64,000 bases of DNA from assembly GCA_011009095.1 (NCBI GenBank), contig VTPC01000429.1:50001-114000 (forward strand), read 5' to 3'. Numbering within the stretch: position 1 is the first letter of the stretch; each line of letters begins with the position of its first letter. The notes below the pieces were generated by a model, which saw only the letters and a list, made by a program, of their open reading frames with translations, did not search any database and was not told the DNA's origin. This DNA is from Ignelater luminosus (taxonomy: Eukaryota; Arthropoda; Insecta; Coleoptera; Elateridae). The position numbers and the translations under genes are program-made. Shown piece by piece: positions 13,784-25,901 of the stretch.

Positions 13784-14140
13784 CAGAGTGGTAATAAAGT
13801 TCGGAACAAAATTCATAATTTTGTTATAAAACTTTTTTTCGAAAAATACTTAAACACGTCGATTTTATATTCCAGTAAGACATTTGTAAGCACAGAAAGA
13901 TGTTTTTAACAGATCATGTTCTTGAGCTATGACGTCATCATCATTTTTTTTAAATTACCACCTCAGTTTTTTTACAGATTTTGATAGACTTCTTCACTGG
14001 TTGAATGATGGTGTAAAAAATTTGGTACCTTACATAACAATTTTTTTTGAGTAAACACTTATTAAGTTTAATAACATCAACATTTGTTCTCAACAAAAAT
14101 AACATTTAAAATTAAAAAGAAACAAACAAAATTATGATTC
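13784..14140 (-). mobile_element. End fragment of a DD41D (rosa-like) transposon, inverted
   Basis: It starts CAGAGTGGTAATAAAGTTCG after a TA and is the reverse complement of 34740-35106, the end of a second copy of the same family. The shared part includes the end repeat, a GACGTCATCATC/GATGACATCATAG block and the ACATTTGTTCTCACC-like AT-rich tail that follows the transposase stop in the other copy. It is therefore the non-coding 3' end of the element in reverse orientation. Confidence 0.75.
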
Positions 14141-14156
14141 CACTAGACAATTAACG

Positions 14157-14318
14157 TTGAATAATGATACCGATCATTCGACAGTAGTCAAATTATTTAA
14201 ACACGAGAAATGCCATCCTTATAAGGTGCACTTAATACATGAATTAAATGAAGATGATTCAGATCGTAGGTTACAGTTTTGTGAAGACTTGATGTTACGT
14301 TGTGATAGGGGTCCTAAT
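14157..14318 (+). pseudogene. Tc1/mariner transposase fragment (middle part)
   Basis: The plus-strand frame contains HPYKVHLIHELNEDDSDRRL followed by QFCEDLMLRCD, the linker between the helix-turn-helix half and the catalytic half in DD41D-type transposases. Nothing of the catalytic core follows: the sequence changes near 14318 into a LINE fragment on the other strand. It lies in the opposite orientation to the 3' end fragment directly on its left, so the copy is both truncated and rearranged. Confidence 0.7.
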
Positions 14319-14319
14319 T

Positions 14320-15262
14320 TGCAAATGCTGGCTGTGAGACTCTTGGGACCAATGGCACAGCTTTCTTTGTATATGTCTCTTTGTGTTTGTCTGTAGCTCA
14401 ATCCGCCATTGCTTCCTTATTGACTGTAGAAATATTACATTGGGGGTTATTTTATATATTCTCATTATCTCTAGTAGCCAACTATTACTATTAAATCTGT
14501 TATCAACTGCGCTTTGCAGCTTTGAGAATTTTTGCTACAACCTTTCTGCAGTTCAGCTAGCAGATTACGTCTTTCGCAGTGCAGATATATCGCGTTAGTT
14601 ATGTATGAAGTGAATACCTTGTAGATGGTAGACAGACACGTAATAAGCCTTTAATTGGCTGGATTTGTAGATTCACTGCTTTCCGGCATTAGATAAGTAA
14701 GCACTTGCATTAGGAACGAAGTAATCAATTCTGGTTCAGGTAAGAATCGAGTTAGATATTCGGCAAGCTTTTCATGCACACTTGTAAGCTCTTTCAGTCA
14801 GTAATTGTAAATGCGGTCAATGCCTGATACCTTCCAGTTGTATATTTTGTTAATAACTCTAGCTAGATCTTCTTGCGTTCTGATTTTCTCTTGATTTATC
14901 CAACTTGCAGCTTAATCGTGCATTGCTGAATTAGACCAAGTTTTCGATCAGTATTCTTTTATTTCTTGACTAGTTGGTGTGGCAGTTTGTTCGCTTCCTT
15001 TTGGAGTTTGTATGCGTCTGCAAAACTTGCCTTCCCTGTATTTAAATAAGTTGTTTTGGTACCTTCTTTTGTTGCTTTCTTTGTATCTTCTGATTCAGCT
15101 AGATATCACTATTAATTTTTGTTTCAGTACGTTCAGGGCTTCTTCAGGTCTTGTGTGATCTTTATTATCTGTCACAATCTCATTAACTCTGTTTATTAAT
15201 CTGCGTGTTCTATTCTCTTTGGTATGCTGTGTTATACGGTTTATGTTAGCTATCGGTATTTT
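14320..15262 (-). pseudogene. LINE reverse transcriptase fragment (R2-like), decayed
   Basis: Read on the minus strand, one frame stays in register over most of the region and matches the N-terminal and finger part of R2-like non-LTR reverse transcriptases: a TRRLINRVNEIV block, IRRYKESNKRRYQNNLF, EIKEY(stop)SKTWSN, NWKVSGIDRIYNY(stop)LK, SVHEKLAEYLTRFL, then RLITCLSTIYKVFTS and AELQKGCSKNSQ. Several in-frame stops are TGA where TGG (Trp) is expected. A deletion near 14465-14480 removes the piece expected before the SWLLEIMRIYK block, and the catalytic YxDD region is missing. The fragment abuts the truncated transposase on its left. Assignment to the R2-like group is from remembered family patterns. 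Confidence 0.75.
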
Positions 15263-15266
15263 AACT

Positions 15267-15288
15267 GTATCGGTATCGGTATCGGTAT
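15267..15288. repeat. Short hexanucleotide repeat (TATCGG)n
   Basis: About three and a half copies of TATCGG occur in a row at the upstream edge of the LINE fragment. It overlaps no gene. Confidence 0.6.
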
Positions 15289-18200
15289 TTGGGATCTGTT
15301 CTCACTTTTTTATTTGTTTTCCTTATTTTCTTCTCCTGTAATATTATAACCATTTTGTCTGCGCAATAAAGAGGGTGAAGCTCGTAGAAATTGTCAGTAG
15401 AGTGTATTAAGATTGTTATTCCATTTCTAAACCGATTATGTGCCAAAACTAATTGCAGACTAATGCTAAAGGTCGCAATCTTTTTCTAGTAAAGATGATC
15501 TCAAAACTATTGGATACCATCAGCATTGAATTTTTCATAATTGAATATAACCTTTCTACCCTAAAAATCCCAATTAATAAACGTCTTTTATGTGGTTTTT
15601 GAGACTGATGTAATCCTTTCTAGTCTTTTATACTGTTTAACGTTATACTTTTAACTCAATAGATGTAGTTTCGCTGTAAACATTATGGAACGATTGGCAA
15701 ATTGATTTTAGATCACTTCTATAGAAGTCTAAAGACTACCTACTTACTATCTTAAATTTAATCTAGCAAAAATGATAAGAATTAGAAGTTCTCATATCAC
15801 AGCGTGTCTGCAAAAAAATAATATTGTAGCTTTTGGAAAAGAAATCTTGTTAACCGGTAGTCTGAAAATACATTAAAATAAACAAATTAAATTAGTAAAT
15901 TTCTATCTTATATGTAATAAAATTGGCCCAATTTTCTTTTTGGCAATTATGGTATGTAGATTGCTGCGATTACCTTGGAAAACGTCAGATCGACTTTATT
16001 GACCCCCAGGTTTGGATCAAAAACGTAAAAGAAATTTATCTACAAAGTTTGAAAACAACTGTCTATCTTATTTTATAGCGTCTGCTTTTACCAAATCTTG
16101 TACTTATCTAAAGCCACCAATATCTTCGTTATAAATCAACATAGACATTGACTAAATTTTACCATTTATAAATTCTTTTTCAGTGTTGTTTAGATTTTGG
16201 CAATAGCAAAAACTGATTAACTCTAATCCCCTATGAAGACTAATAATTAGTTCTCGTTGTGATTTACTGTTTTTCTCAAGTTGCTCTGATAGATTTGTGC
16301 AAAAGTCACTTTTGAATTACGAATTTATTATTCTAGTAGCTCCGAGGAGAAATGATGAATTTATTCCGAAAACTATTAAAATTAAAAATTATTATAGCAC
16401 AATATTATGTATATTAACTACATATAGTTTCTATTTTAAGAACATTTACACAATTATTTTGTCTTTTCTTATGATAAAATGTTTATTATTATCATGCATA
16501 AAACCACAACTTTCATAACCTTTGGTCTAAGTTGGTGTTTGCATTTATTTTACAGGAAGTGCAAGACTGATCTCGTTATTGCATAGGCGATAATCAGAGT
16601 TACAGAGGAAAAGAGAAATAAATAAACCATCTGTTATTCAACTTATTTATAAAATGTAATTAAAAATTGTTATTCGGGGAAAATTATTAATTTCTGATCA
16701 AATACTATTTTTTGACTTCTTCTAAAACCTACGCTATTATAAAAGTAGATTATTTTCATCAAAGTATTAACATTTACGAAGTAATCGGAACATGAGTAAA
16801 AAGAATTGATGACGTAAATTTAAACTTGACATACAAAAATAAGTCATATTCTATCAAGACACGTCACCTGCTTTGACTCAGAATTGTATCGTTTAAGGAA
16901 GACAGAAAAAGGAAAATGCTATCAAGATTTAATTATTGCGAATTATTAATATTTACTATAGTTTAGAGCTTTTTCTTTTATAATTTCTGTACTGTTACTA
17001 TTTATTACTGTAAAACGCGTAGGTATAAAAACTGGTGTCCTGAACTTGACACAAAAATTGTCCATAACACCTAACAGCTGGTCAAACACGTCAGCTACCT
17101 ATTTTTATAAAACAACTTGACTATTTACAGAAAAAATAGAGAAACAAAAGAAAAACCGGATCGTTTACGGTATTTTTTTTATTTATTTACGTATTTGCAA
17201 CTAAGATTACTTAGAACTTTTGAAATTTTCTTTCGTGAGAAAATTGCCATTTTAATAAATTCTAAGTAAGGACGGTAAATTTCCATTTTTGTAGAAACAT
17301 TAACTACTACAAATGGTTCAAATGTGAACTTGTGTGAAGATAAAAAATCAAGATTGTCAAGTATTTGCATTTAGATTTGTTATTTCACTGTTTAAAAATT
17401 GTCACTTGGTGTAAATCTCAATTAAGTAGTTTTTAAAAGTTCCCATTAAGGAATAACACTAGCAAACGCTTCTAATTTAGGCAATTATGTCTAACGTTTA
17501 TACACTTTAAGATAAATAACCGGAAATTCCTTATGGTCGTTAAAAAATGAAATCTTGTTAATATTTACAAGTTTGATAACAAACAGCAAAGTAACTTCAA
17601 CTATTGTATTAAATTTCTATTAGTAAAATTTAGCCTTTGGAAAGCATAATGCTGCAAAAACACAAAACTGCCTAAATTAATCTTTGTAGTAGAATATTTA
17701 TTACTAGAAATAGTTTAATAAATAATTCAATAGAGTAATCAGAATATAATTTTGACGAGTAGGCAATAAATTAAATCCAAGGACAAAAAAGGTTAAATCT
17801 CAAGACAATGAGATTTAGACCACTTAGTCGTTACATAGTCATTTTCATTTTGAAGTCAAAAATATGTTTCTAGACACAACAGATAGAATTCGGTTTTATG
17901 CAGATAACAGTATTTTGGGCAGACTCAAAGATCTAGACTTTTTCTAGAGTAGTTTCAAAAAGCGGAGTTTTCTGGCTAATTTAGTTTTTTATGTACCTAT
18001 TTCTTTTAAAAAACGTTGGTAATAAACTGTAGATCATCATGATTAAGTGTTTAAATTTAGGCCAACTGCTTTAAGTCTACGCAGTGATGTAATTAAAATA
18101 ATGCACTAGTTAACTTTTCTTGAGAACAGATGATCCTGAGGTGCCCGTGATAAATAGTTTAATGCAACTTCACAGATGGAAAATTTTTATCATCATTATT

Positions 18201-20941
18201 ACGATACAAATAAAAAAAAAGTTAAATCACAAATAAACGAAAGATGTGTTATACATGGGATATCAAAGAGGAAACAAAATAAATTTTGTGACAAATGAAT
18301 GAACGACAAGTAAAATTGCAAAATGCTTTTAAATACAAAGCTATTCCTATTCAGGTTTAAAGAGTATTGAAATTTGTTAGGGCGTCATGGTTTGCTTAAA
18401 TCAAGATGATATATGCAGGTCAACAACATAGAAAAATTGAAAAGTTTAATAATTGAAAAATGGGTGAGGTTGTGCTAATATTGCATTAAAGATTTAAATT
18501 TATACTATACCTTGTCAAGCAAAATGATAAAAGCTACATAAAAAAAGAGGAGGCGCTAGTTAATATGAAAGACTAAAATAAAAGTTATTAACCCCTGAGT
18601 ATGGTGCAGTGGTTTACATGTCTACTTCCTAACCTGAAGATTTTTCAAAAACGGAAGAAAATCAGAACATGTTTTTTTCTCGGATAAGAAAGTAAAATCA
18701 TAGGTCCTGCGCCAATGCGATGTTTGGCAGGTTAAAAGTCCCTACCTACCCTAACCATCTTTGGATGGGCAAAATTACAGATTTCTCCAATCTAATAACC
18801 ATAGCAGTCAATGACTTAAAATAGGGAAAGACATCAGTATAGCAGAGAAATAACTACTATTGCATTTGGAGCTACAATTTTCCAAAACATTCAATAAGAA
18901 TCTCTTACGATTAGATGAACTTCATGGATAATACACATTCAACTCGGCAGTTCTGTAAAAACAGCATAAGTATCTGTTAACACGCTTTTTGCATTAATCT
19001 GTCAAAATAGTTATCTTCATCCAATTCCTGAATTTTTCTAAAATAAGCTTCAATGATAGAATAAATTATTATCAACAAGATTATGGGTAGAAACAAAGAA
19101 AAATTGATGAGAATCCAATAAAACAATGTACAACATAGGAAAAACAAAAGAAAGAATTTATTGTTTGTATTCTGTTTTTTCTTTGGATTGTATTTATTTC
19201 CTGTAAACTAAAAAAAGTTGTTTCTTGTTCACAACCTAAGAAGACTTCGTAAAACAATAACAAAAAGAACAACAATCTAAAAAATAATTACCTAAACAAA
19301 TTGAAATGAAGCGTGAATTGAACATCCTAATCCTTAATTGCATGAAACCATTCTTAAAATTGCATTAAATTGTGTGCCAGAATTATACGTTAAAACAATT
19401 GAAATCAACTCAGAATCTTAACACATTGACGCTTAATTAATAATAAACTAATTATTAAACGCAAATTTAATAAAAATTGTTTAATGTTCATCCTGAAGTC
19501 ATAAAAAATTTATTAATTTTGTAACCAGATTTACTTTGCTAGGAATGTTTATTGTTAGAGTTATAATTTTCCTACATCGAGTGATATTTTCTTCAGATTA
19601 TCTTTTCGTTGTTGAAGGATAGCGGTCGTACATAACATGAACAAAATAAAATACATATATAAAAAGAATTCCATATTTAACCACAAATGATTTTATCTCT
19701 GAATATCAGAATATGATGTCTTACATTTACTATTATTAATTTATTCATTTTTCACTGTCCTAATACTTATTTGTTTAATATTTCACAGAATAACAACAGT
19801 AGATTTGTAGCTTTATATGAATGATTAGATTAGATTTGAAATTGATTTTGTAGCAGTTTGGAATTTCTTAAAAAGTATTCCTGAAAATTATTTTTACATT
19901 ATAGTAAGATTCTATAGATTCCTCAATAATTTTTTATCCGTCAATAATAATAATAACGATTAAAATTAAAACAATTTAAAACATAAATTCTGCATAATTT
20001 TCAAGATTTCTTAGCATTTATCTCAAGATGTTTTCTTGGAATTTTAGATAAATTTAGAATTGTAATGAGTTCATAGAACTAAAGCCAGTTTTTGAACTTT
20101 ATATAAATGTCCACTTTATAACATGGAATTTTTAAACGATTGCAGTTCTTGTGATCAAAAAAAATTCATTGTTGAATATTATTATAAAAATTGCTTTAAA
20201 ACCATTTTAAAAATCTGTTTATCATAAAATACAAATATAAATTTTTATTATTTCGATTTATGTTAGTAGCAAATATTTTTATTAAGAATAAAATTCGGCT
20301 ATAAAAGTATTAAATGATTTATGTAACACAAATGTGTTGGTTTTAAAGTAACAGTAATCTTATAATACTAAATCTTACTTGTTTAATTGACAAAGAGCAA
20401 ATTAAACGATAATTTTAGCAGAAAATTAGAATTCTCGTTGAATTTTAAAAGCAAAGTAGGTTGGAGTCGCAAAGTTTTTTATACAGTGGAAGAATACAAA
20501 TTTTATGCAAATTATTAAAATTCTGGTAGCATGTATTTTTACAACTTGTTTTTTGAAATTCTAAACCGATTAATTTAATATCTTAATCTTTTTAACATAA
20601 CAAGTAGAGAGTAATAATGTAAATTTTATTGTGGGTTTATAAACAAACGCAAAAAACAATGAAAAGTGCAAAAATATGATGGTGTGATTAATTCATAATG
20701 TTGATAGGCATAAATATCGTAAAATTATTTATTTATTTTGCATATACTAAATATCATGGGCGTACTTACAGTTAATAATCGTAAAAAAGATTTTAAGGGC
20801 AAAAGATTCACATATCAAGTTTATACAAGCACCACACACTCGAGATAATCACATATTAATTCGAAGTTATTAAAATTGCAAAAACATGAGTAACAATAAG
20901 CCCCTGACATGTAAACACGTGAATAGTGTGCCAATACTTAC
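15289..20941. other. Long AT-rich stretch, nothing recognised
   Basis: There are only short, motif-free frames (largest 73 codons at 16297-16518). No terminal repeats or protein fragments were recognised over 5.6 kb. It could be intron or intergenic DNA. Confidence 0.55.
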
Positions 20942-21241
20942 ATCACATCGCGCACATGGAGTTTCGATCACTATTTACCCGGAAACTAGCGCCGGCAGGT
21001 CCACGAACACCATCCCACTTGATGAGCAGCAATCGAAAATTCACCCCTTTCACTTTTGGTACCGCTACGGTAGTCGATTCGGAAGTGGTAGGAATTTTAG
21101 TGTCGCGGCGCTCAGAAGGAGACACTCCGTTCGGACCTCGGTGGCCGATAGAGCGGCCTTCGCTGTTGGAGCTGCTGCGGTCCGCGGACGACGGGAGACA
21201 CTTTCACTGCTTAGGTCTCGCGCGCGTCACTAACTACCTGT
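20942..21241 (-). promoter_or_regulatory. CpG-rich stretch, possible promoter and noncoding first exon
   Basis: This 300-bp stretch is GC- and CpG-rich in a region otherwise about 70-75% AT. On the minus strand it ends in a splice donor GATGTGAT|GTAAGTATT, with GT at 20941-20940. No long ATG-initiated minus-strand frame exists; the ATGTGCGCGATGTGA just before the donor gives only a four-residue peptide. The plus-strand frames here (115 and 182 codons) look like by-products of high GC. A non-coding first exon of a minus-strand gene is the simplest reading, but downstream exons were not found. Confidence 0.35.
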
Positions 21242-22129
21242 GTGTGGGATGGACAGGTTCTTCATCATCGCAATTATTGGTTATCAGAAATCGAAGAACA
21301 CTCATGAATGCCTGCCACGCCAAGTTGGAGTTAATCAACGTCCACGCTAGGCGTCATTTTATGCTTAAGATTACTATTTTTTTTGTGTATGTCCACGAAA
21401 AACTGGATTCTTCCTACACGTTTTCCAGATATTTTTATAGAGAAAAATTTAATACCTGTAAAGCGTTCAACTAAAGACGTAGGGGTGCTTGAACTGTAAC
21501 TTATAATGTTACGAATAAAAACTTCACTGAAATATTACATAAGAAAAACGTGCTGCAATAAATGTAGCATACAAAAAATAAAAAATGAATGTTCCCCAAA
21601 AGAAGGAAATAATTCCTTGCGCAATAAATTTTCATAATTTCAAAGTAACATTCATTGTATAATAAAGTCAAACTGCATACCGTTAGAACCATACCAAGTT
21701 ACCTTAGAAACAGTTTTCAACAGAATAAAATGTCTACTGATATGTTCTTGCAGTATTTTTCTTTTTTCAACATTTCTACATTTCACCATTTCCTTCAGCT
21801 TCGTAAACTCAGTTTTTGATGTTGCCATTGTGGTAATATTATTAGAAGTAAAGAGGTAGGTGGCTTTTTTTTGTTATCTTTAAAGATTTCAAAATACATA
21901 TATTGTTCGTGTTTGTAACCTTGTTCATATCCCTTTACACATTTTTCTTGCAAATACTATAAAGTTTTTTTATATAGTCAAGGCCGTACTTAGACTTTTA
22001 GGGACTACATCATACGATACCTACGTTCTACATAAACAAATTGAATATATTGCATGCAACACAATGACACTAAAACCAAATTTGTAAATATGGCGAGGAG
22101 TTTCTTTTTCTTCCAGTATTTATAAGGTA
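21242..22129. other. AT-rich stretch, nothing recognised
   Basis: No supported gene or element between the CpG-rich stretch and mariner 2. Confidence 0.5.
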
Positions 22130-23423
22130 CGAGGGTGGTCTGAAAAGTTTCCGACCTCAACGTGAAGATGGCAGCACTCGTAAATAAAAGCTACTGAATT
22201 TCGTTGTTCATCTGTTGACAGTTACTCACCAAAGTTTCAGCCATTTTGGACGCGCAGTTTTTATGTAACAGTCGTTTGAGTGAGTTGATGTGAATTTTTT
22301 TGTGAAAATGGACAAAATCGAGTATCGAGCTGTCATTAAATATTTGTTTTTGAAAGGCAATACGCCTTCGCAAATAAAAGATGAGTTGGATTCTGTGTAT
22401 GGGGACTCTGCACCATCATTTACCACAGTGAAATTTTGGGCTGCTGAATTTAAACGTGGCCGTACGAGCTTGGGAGACGATGAACGTTCGGGACGTCCAA
22501 AAACTGCAACTACCGACGAAAACGTCGCCAAAGTTCACCAAATGGTGCTAGACGACCGCCGAATTAAAGTGAGAGAGATAGCAGAGGTTATGAACATGTC
22601 AAAAGAACGCGTTTGTCACATATTAAATCAACATTTAGGCATGAGAAAGCTGTCCGCGGATTGGGTGCCGCGTTTGCTCACGTTAGACCAAAAACGTGTT
22701 CGAATGAATATTTCCAACGCTCTTTTGGCGCAGTTTAGGCGAAATAAATCCGAGTTTTGGCGCCGATTAATTACTGTAGATGAAACTTGGATACACCATT
22801 ATACGCCCGAAACAAAAATACAGTCCAAACAGTGGACTGCACAGGGGGAACCGGCTTCAAAAAAAGCAAAAACTGTTTTTTCGGCTGGGAAAGTGATGGC
22901 GACTGTTTTTTTGGGATAGTCATGGAGTTATTTTAATCTATTATCTTCAAAAAGGAAAAACCATTACAGGAGCATATTATGCATCATTACTTGACAAGCT
23001 GAAGGCAGAACTTGCGAAAAAACGGCCACATTTGCAGAAAAAGAAAATCCTGTTTCACCAAGACAACGCACCGTCTCGCACCTCAGCGGTTGTCATGGCG
23101 AAAATCCACGAATTACGGTTTGAACTGCTTGACCATCCGCCTTACTCACCAGATCTAGCCCCAAGCGACTTCTTTTTGTTCCCTCATCTAAAAATTGCGC
23201 TCGGAGGACAAAGATTTTCGTCAAATGAAGAGGCAATCACCTTCGTGAACAATTATTTTACAGAGAAAAATGCCGAGTACTATTTGGACGGGTTACAGAG
23301 ATGGGAGCATCGCTGGGAGAAGTGTGTAGAGTTACAAGGAGACTATGTTGAAAAATAAAAAAAAATTTTCAGAAAAAATGTCTTGTATCTTTGTTAGGTC
23401 GGAAACTTTTCAGACCACCCTCG
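22130..23423 (+). mobile_element. Mariner element 2 (complete ends, 1294 bp)
   Basis: 28-bp terminal inverted repeats beginning CGAGGGTGGTCTGAAAAGTT pair at both ends, flanked by TA (22128-22129 and 23424-23425). The element contains one transposase gene whose frame is open apart from a single-nucleotide change. The ends and gene are much better preserved than those of the relict at 39,700-40,480. It belongs to a different mariner lineage from elements 1 and 3, judged by end sequence and protein. Confidence 0.95.
22308..23358 (+). pseudogene. Mariner transposase with one frameshift in a T run
   Basis: The frame starts at ATG 22308 (MDKIEYRAVIKYLFLKGNTP), with the expected helix-turn-helix segments, including IKVREIAEVMNMSKERVCHI. 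Catalytic aspartates are in TVDETWIHHY, FHQDNAPSRT and LAPSDFFLF, spaced 34 residues for the last pair. The frame breaks at a run of seven Ts (22906-22912): read-through meets TAG at 22917-22919, while the rest of the protein continues one frame over to the stop at 23358. One extra T explains it, which could be a real mutation or a sequencing error. Total length is normal for mariner. Confidence 0.93.
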
Positions 23424-24481
23424 TAGTATTTAAGGCACTTTTATCGTTTGTCTTCAATTGGGGTACCACAGTAACCTGGCAAGACCGGTACAACAAAACA
23501 AATTTCACTTAAGAATCTTCTGAAGCAAAAAAAGATAATAAGCTGACTAAATTACTAATCAGACCGGAAACAGCTTCTGGGATTATTTATGCAATTTCTA
23601 AACAAAACATCATATTTGTAGAATGAATGACGAATGCTCATACTAAGCATGGGAGGAGGTCCCTCACTGCACCGTACAGTACGTACAAACTTCATTTGGA
23701 AATAGATTATGCATACTGCGTGATTAGGGTTGCCATCCAGCTGGCATTTACCGGCAAAACCAGTAATTTGACGACGAGGCTGGTTGCCGGTTCAGATTAT
23801 GAAAACGCCGGTAAATCGCAGAGCGCCATTTGGTAATCAGTAATCATTGGTTTTTAGAATTTCTGAGCGAGTGCTGGAGTACTTGAAGCGGCGACAGACC
23901 TCTACATCTATTTCGGAGTCCAACTTTGGAGAGTCCGAGAGGGACCCCTCATACCTGACATGGATAGTCTAAGGGGGATTCCATACGTCTGTTTCACAAT
24001 CCAATCCAGATAAACGCCTGCAAAGAACTTTCAAATCCAGGCGCGTTACTGCGTTGCGATCAGTGAGCCAGTCTTTGGGAATAGACCGGTATTGTCGTCC
24101 ACTAAAGGTGGTAATTTGTAGTGCGAATGAATTAAAATATACCTATTATGCAATTCGCATTCGTGGATGCGACAATTCATTCCAAACTATGGGTGGCAGA
24201 AAATTTTAACACTAATTTGCTAATGAATCACTACACACAATACACCACAGCTTGATTCTTGTTTCGTAGTAATAAAAATTTCTTTGATGCGTTTTCCAAC
24301 AAATGGTCAAAGTATTCCGCACTGATGCGGACGCCTCAAATTTCAGAGCGCTAAATACTATACGCTATTCGCGAATTGACGCATATTACGAATCACGAAT
24401 TACGCACTACTCAGAGTCTGTTTCTGGCTTCACTGAAACTTGTCAAGAACACGTCAAGGACGTTTATAGCGACGCTACGCA
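23424..24481. other. Unassigned stretch, partly GC-richer
   Basis: From about 23,640 to 24,110 the composition is less AT-rich than its surroundings. A stem of CCGGCAAAACCAG with CTGGTTGCCGG occurs near 23,750-23,790. A plus-strand frame rich in S, E and R ending near 23,971 was not recognised. The origin is unknown. Confidence 0.4.
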
Positions 24482-25130
24482 ATGAACAAATACTTTTTTG
24501 TATTGGAGCTGAAGAACATACCACTTTGTAGATTTTGTGAGGAAGAAAAAGAGCAAGCAATTCTGAGATGCATAGTAAATCTCATAGACCTCAGTGCAGA
24601 GGATAGCTCCAACCTATATTAAATAACAGGAACAGGAAAAGTAAAATATTTCATTTAGGTTGCATGGATGATGTGAATTTGTATAGAATATAAAAAACGA
24701 AAACGAACAACCTTAAGAGAATAACTAATACTTTCAGTGGGAACATCAAAATGGAATTTGGTGTAGATAAATGTACCATCTTCCATTTACAAAAAAGTAA
24801 ATTAGTGAAAATCACTGAAGAGGATATTGAACGATACTAAATATCAATTAAAGACTACTAACAAAATGAACTGTTACAATAATGAAGTAAGAAACATCCA
24901 CATAGATAGTATACCGCAGGCAGTTATAGAAAGAGATTTCAAATGAAGTAAAAGCGATAAAAAGTTTTATTTGCGCTATTCAAGATTAGGTAATAGCCAG
25001 AGAATTCTTTACAAAAATTTGTAAAGGCAGATGTTAATTCAACGGGCCATAACTGTAAAGGTCGCTTAGAATCGATAGATGTTGGATATACTATTATTGC
25101 TGCAACAGACACAAGCTTGTTTGAAAATCA
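24482..25130 (+). pseudogene. Second LINE reverse transcriptase fragment, strongly decayed
   Basis: On the plus strand, CMDDVNLYR resembles the catalytic YxDD box of reverse transcriptase (here C for Y). It is followed by FSGNIKMEFGVDKCTIFHLQ, the segment expected after the box in R2-like elements. Stops and shifts follow. Just upstream, 24482-24620 reads PLCRFCEEEKEQAILRC, which resembles the cysteine-rich tail after RNase H in other LINEs, so two different fragments may be joined here. Neither is complete. Confidence 0.5.
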
Positions 25131-25790
25131 TGCATAAAGTAGAAAAAGAGGATTTAGCTTGAAGAAAAGCGCCCTAGAACGAAACAGAAGACTTTTAGGG
25201 CCCGAGTTATCAATGAATCAACGTCATCACCACAGGGAAATAACATGTTTGTGAATTTATTTAGATTCCTTCTTGCTTCCCACAGTATTTTCAAGGAAGG
25301 TTTTGTTAATATGTTGGTTGAGTATGTAATAGACTTTCATTTTAATAAAAAAGAATTAGTAAATTACGCAAAAATCTATAAAAATGTGATAAAATAAAAT
25401 TCTGTAATATCCATAGTGTTGGTCTAAATGTGAAGAGAATGCAGCAGTCAACGGAAGATTGTTCGAACATTTAACTTGGTGTTTAAGATTATAATATTAG
25501 AAGCTTGAAAAATGCAAATGTTGATTAATGTTTGTTATTTGTACTAGCATAAAATCTAATGACTTTTTTTAATGAATTTTATTAATCTTTTTAAATTTCT
25601 GTGTAATTTACTATTTGTTCTTTTGTTAAAACAAAAGTTAATTATCTACCCAACAGACATATTAACAAATTCTTCTTTGAAAACATTGTGGGAAGCAGGA
25701 ATTTACTTAAATTCACAAACAAATGCTGTTTTTCTATGTTGCGAAATCAAACGCCCCACATTGTAATATACTCAACGTTTCGTTCACTTT
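25131..25790. other. AT-rich stretch, nothing recognised
   Basis: No supported coding sequence. The 64-codon plus-strand frame at 25572-25766 is unrecognised. Confidence 0.5.
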
Positions 25791-25885
25791 CATAAGGAGC
25801 TTCTTCAGGAGACTGAAGAAGAGCACGGTAATTTGACGTGTCAACCACGCTAGAGGCGAAACTATTCTGACAAGAATGGACAAAA
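25791..25885 (+). repeat. Inverted repeat arm, left
   Basis: GAGCTTCTTCAGGAGACTGA and the following sequence up to CTAGAGGCGAAACT recur in reverse orientation at 28861-28952, with scattered differences. The DD41D element sits between the arms. Such motifs (GAAGAAGCTCC, CGAAACGTTG) are familiar from the ends of Penelope-like retroelements, but that link is from memory and is not proven here. Confidence 0.55.
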
Positions 25886-25901
25886 TGGTGATTTTTATAT
25901 A

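Noticed and set aside
20886-21474. Overlapping plus-strand frames of 115 and 182 codons in the CpG-rich stretch
   Set aside because: They overlap in different frames, have no recognised motif, and are expected where stop codons are rare because of high GC.
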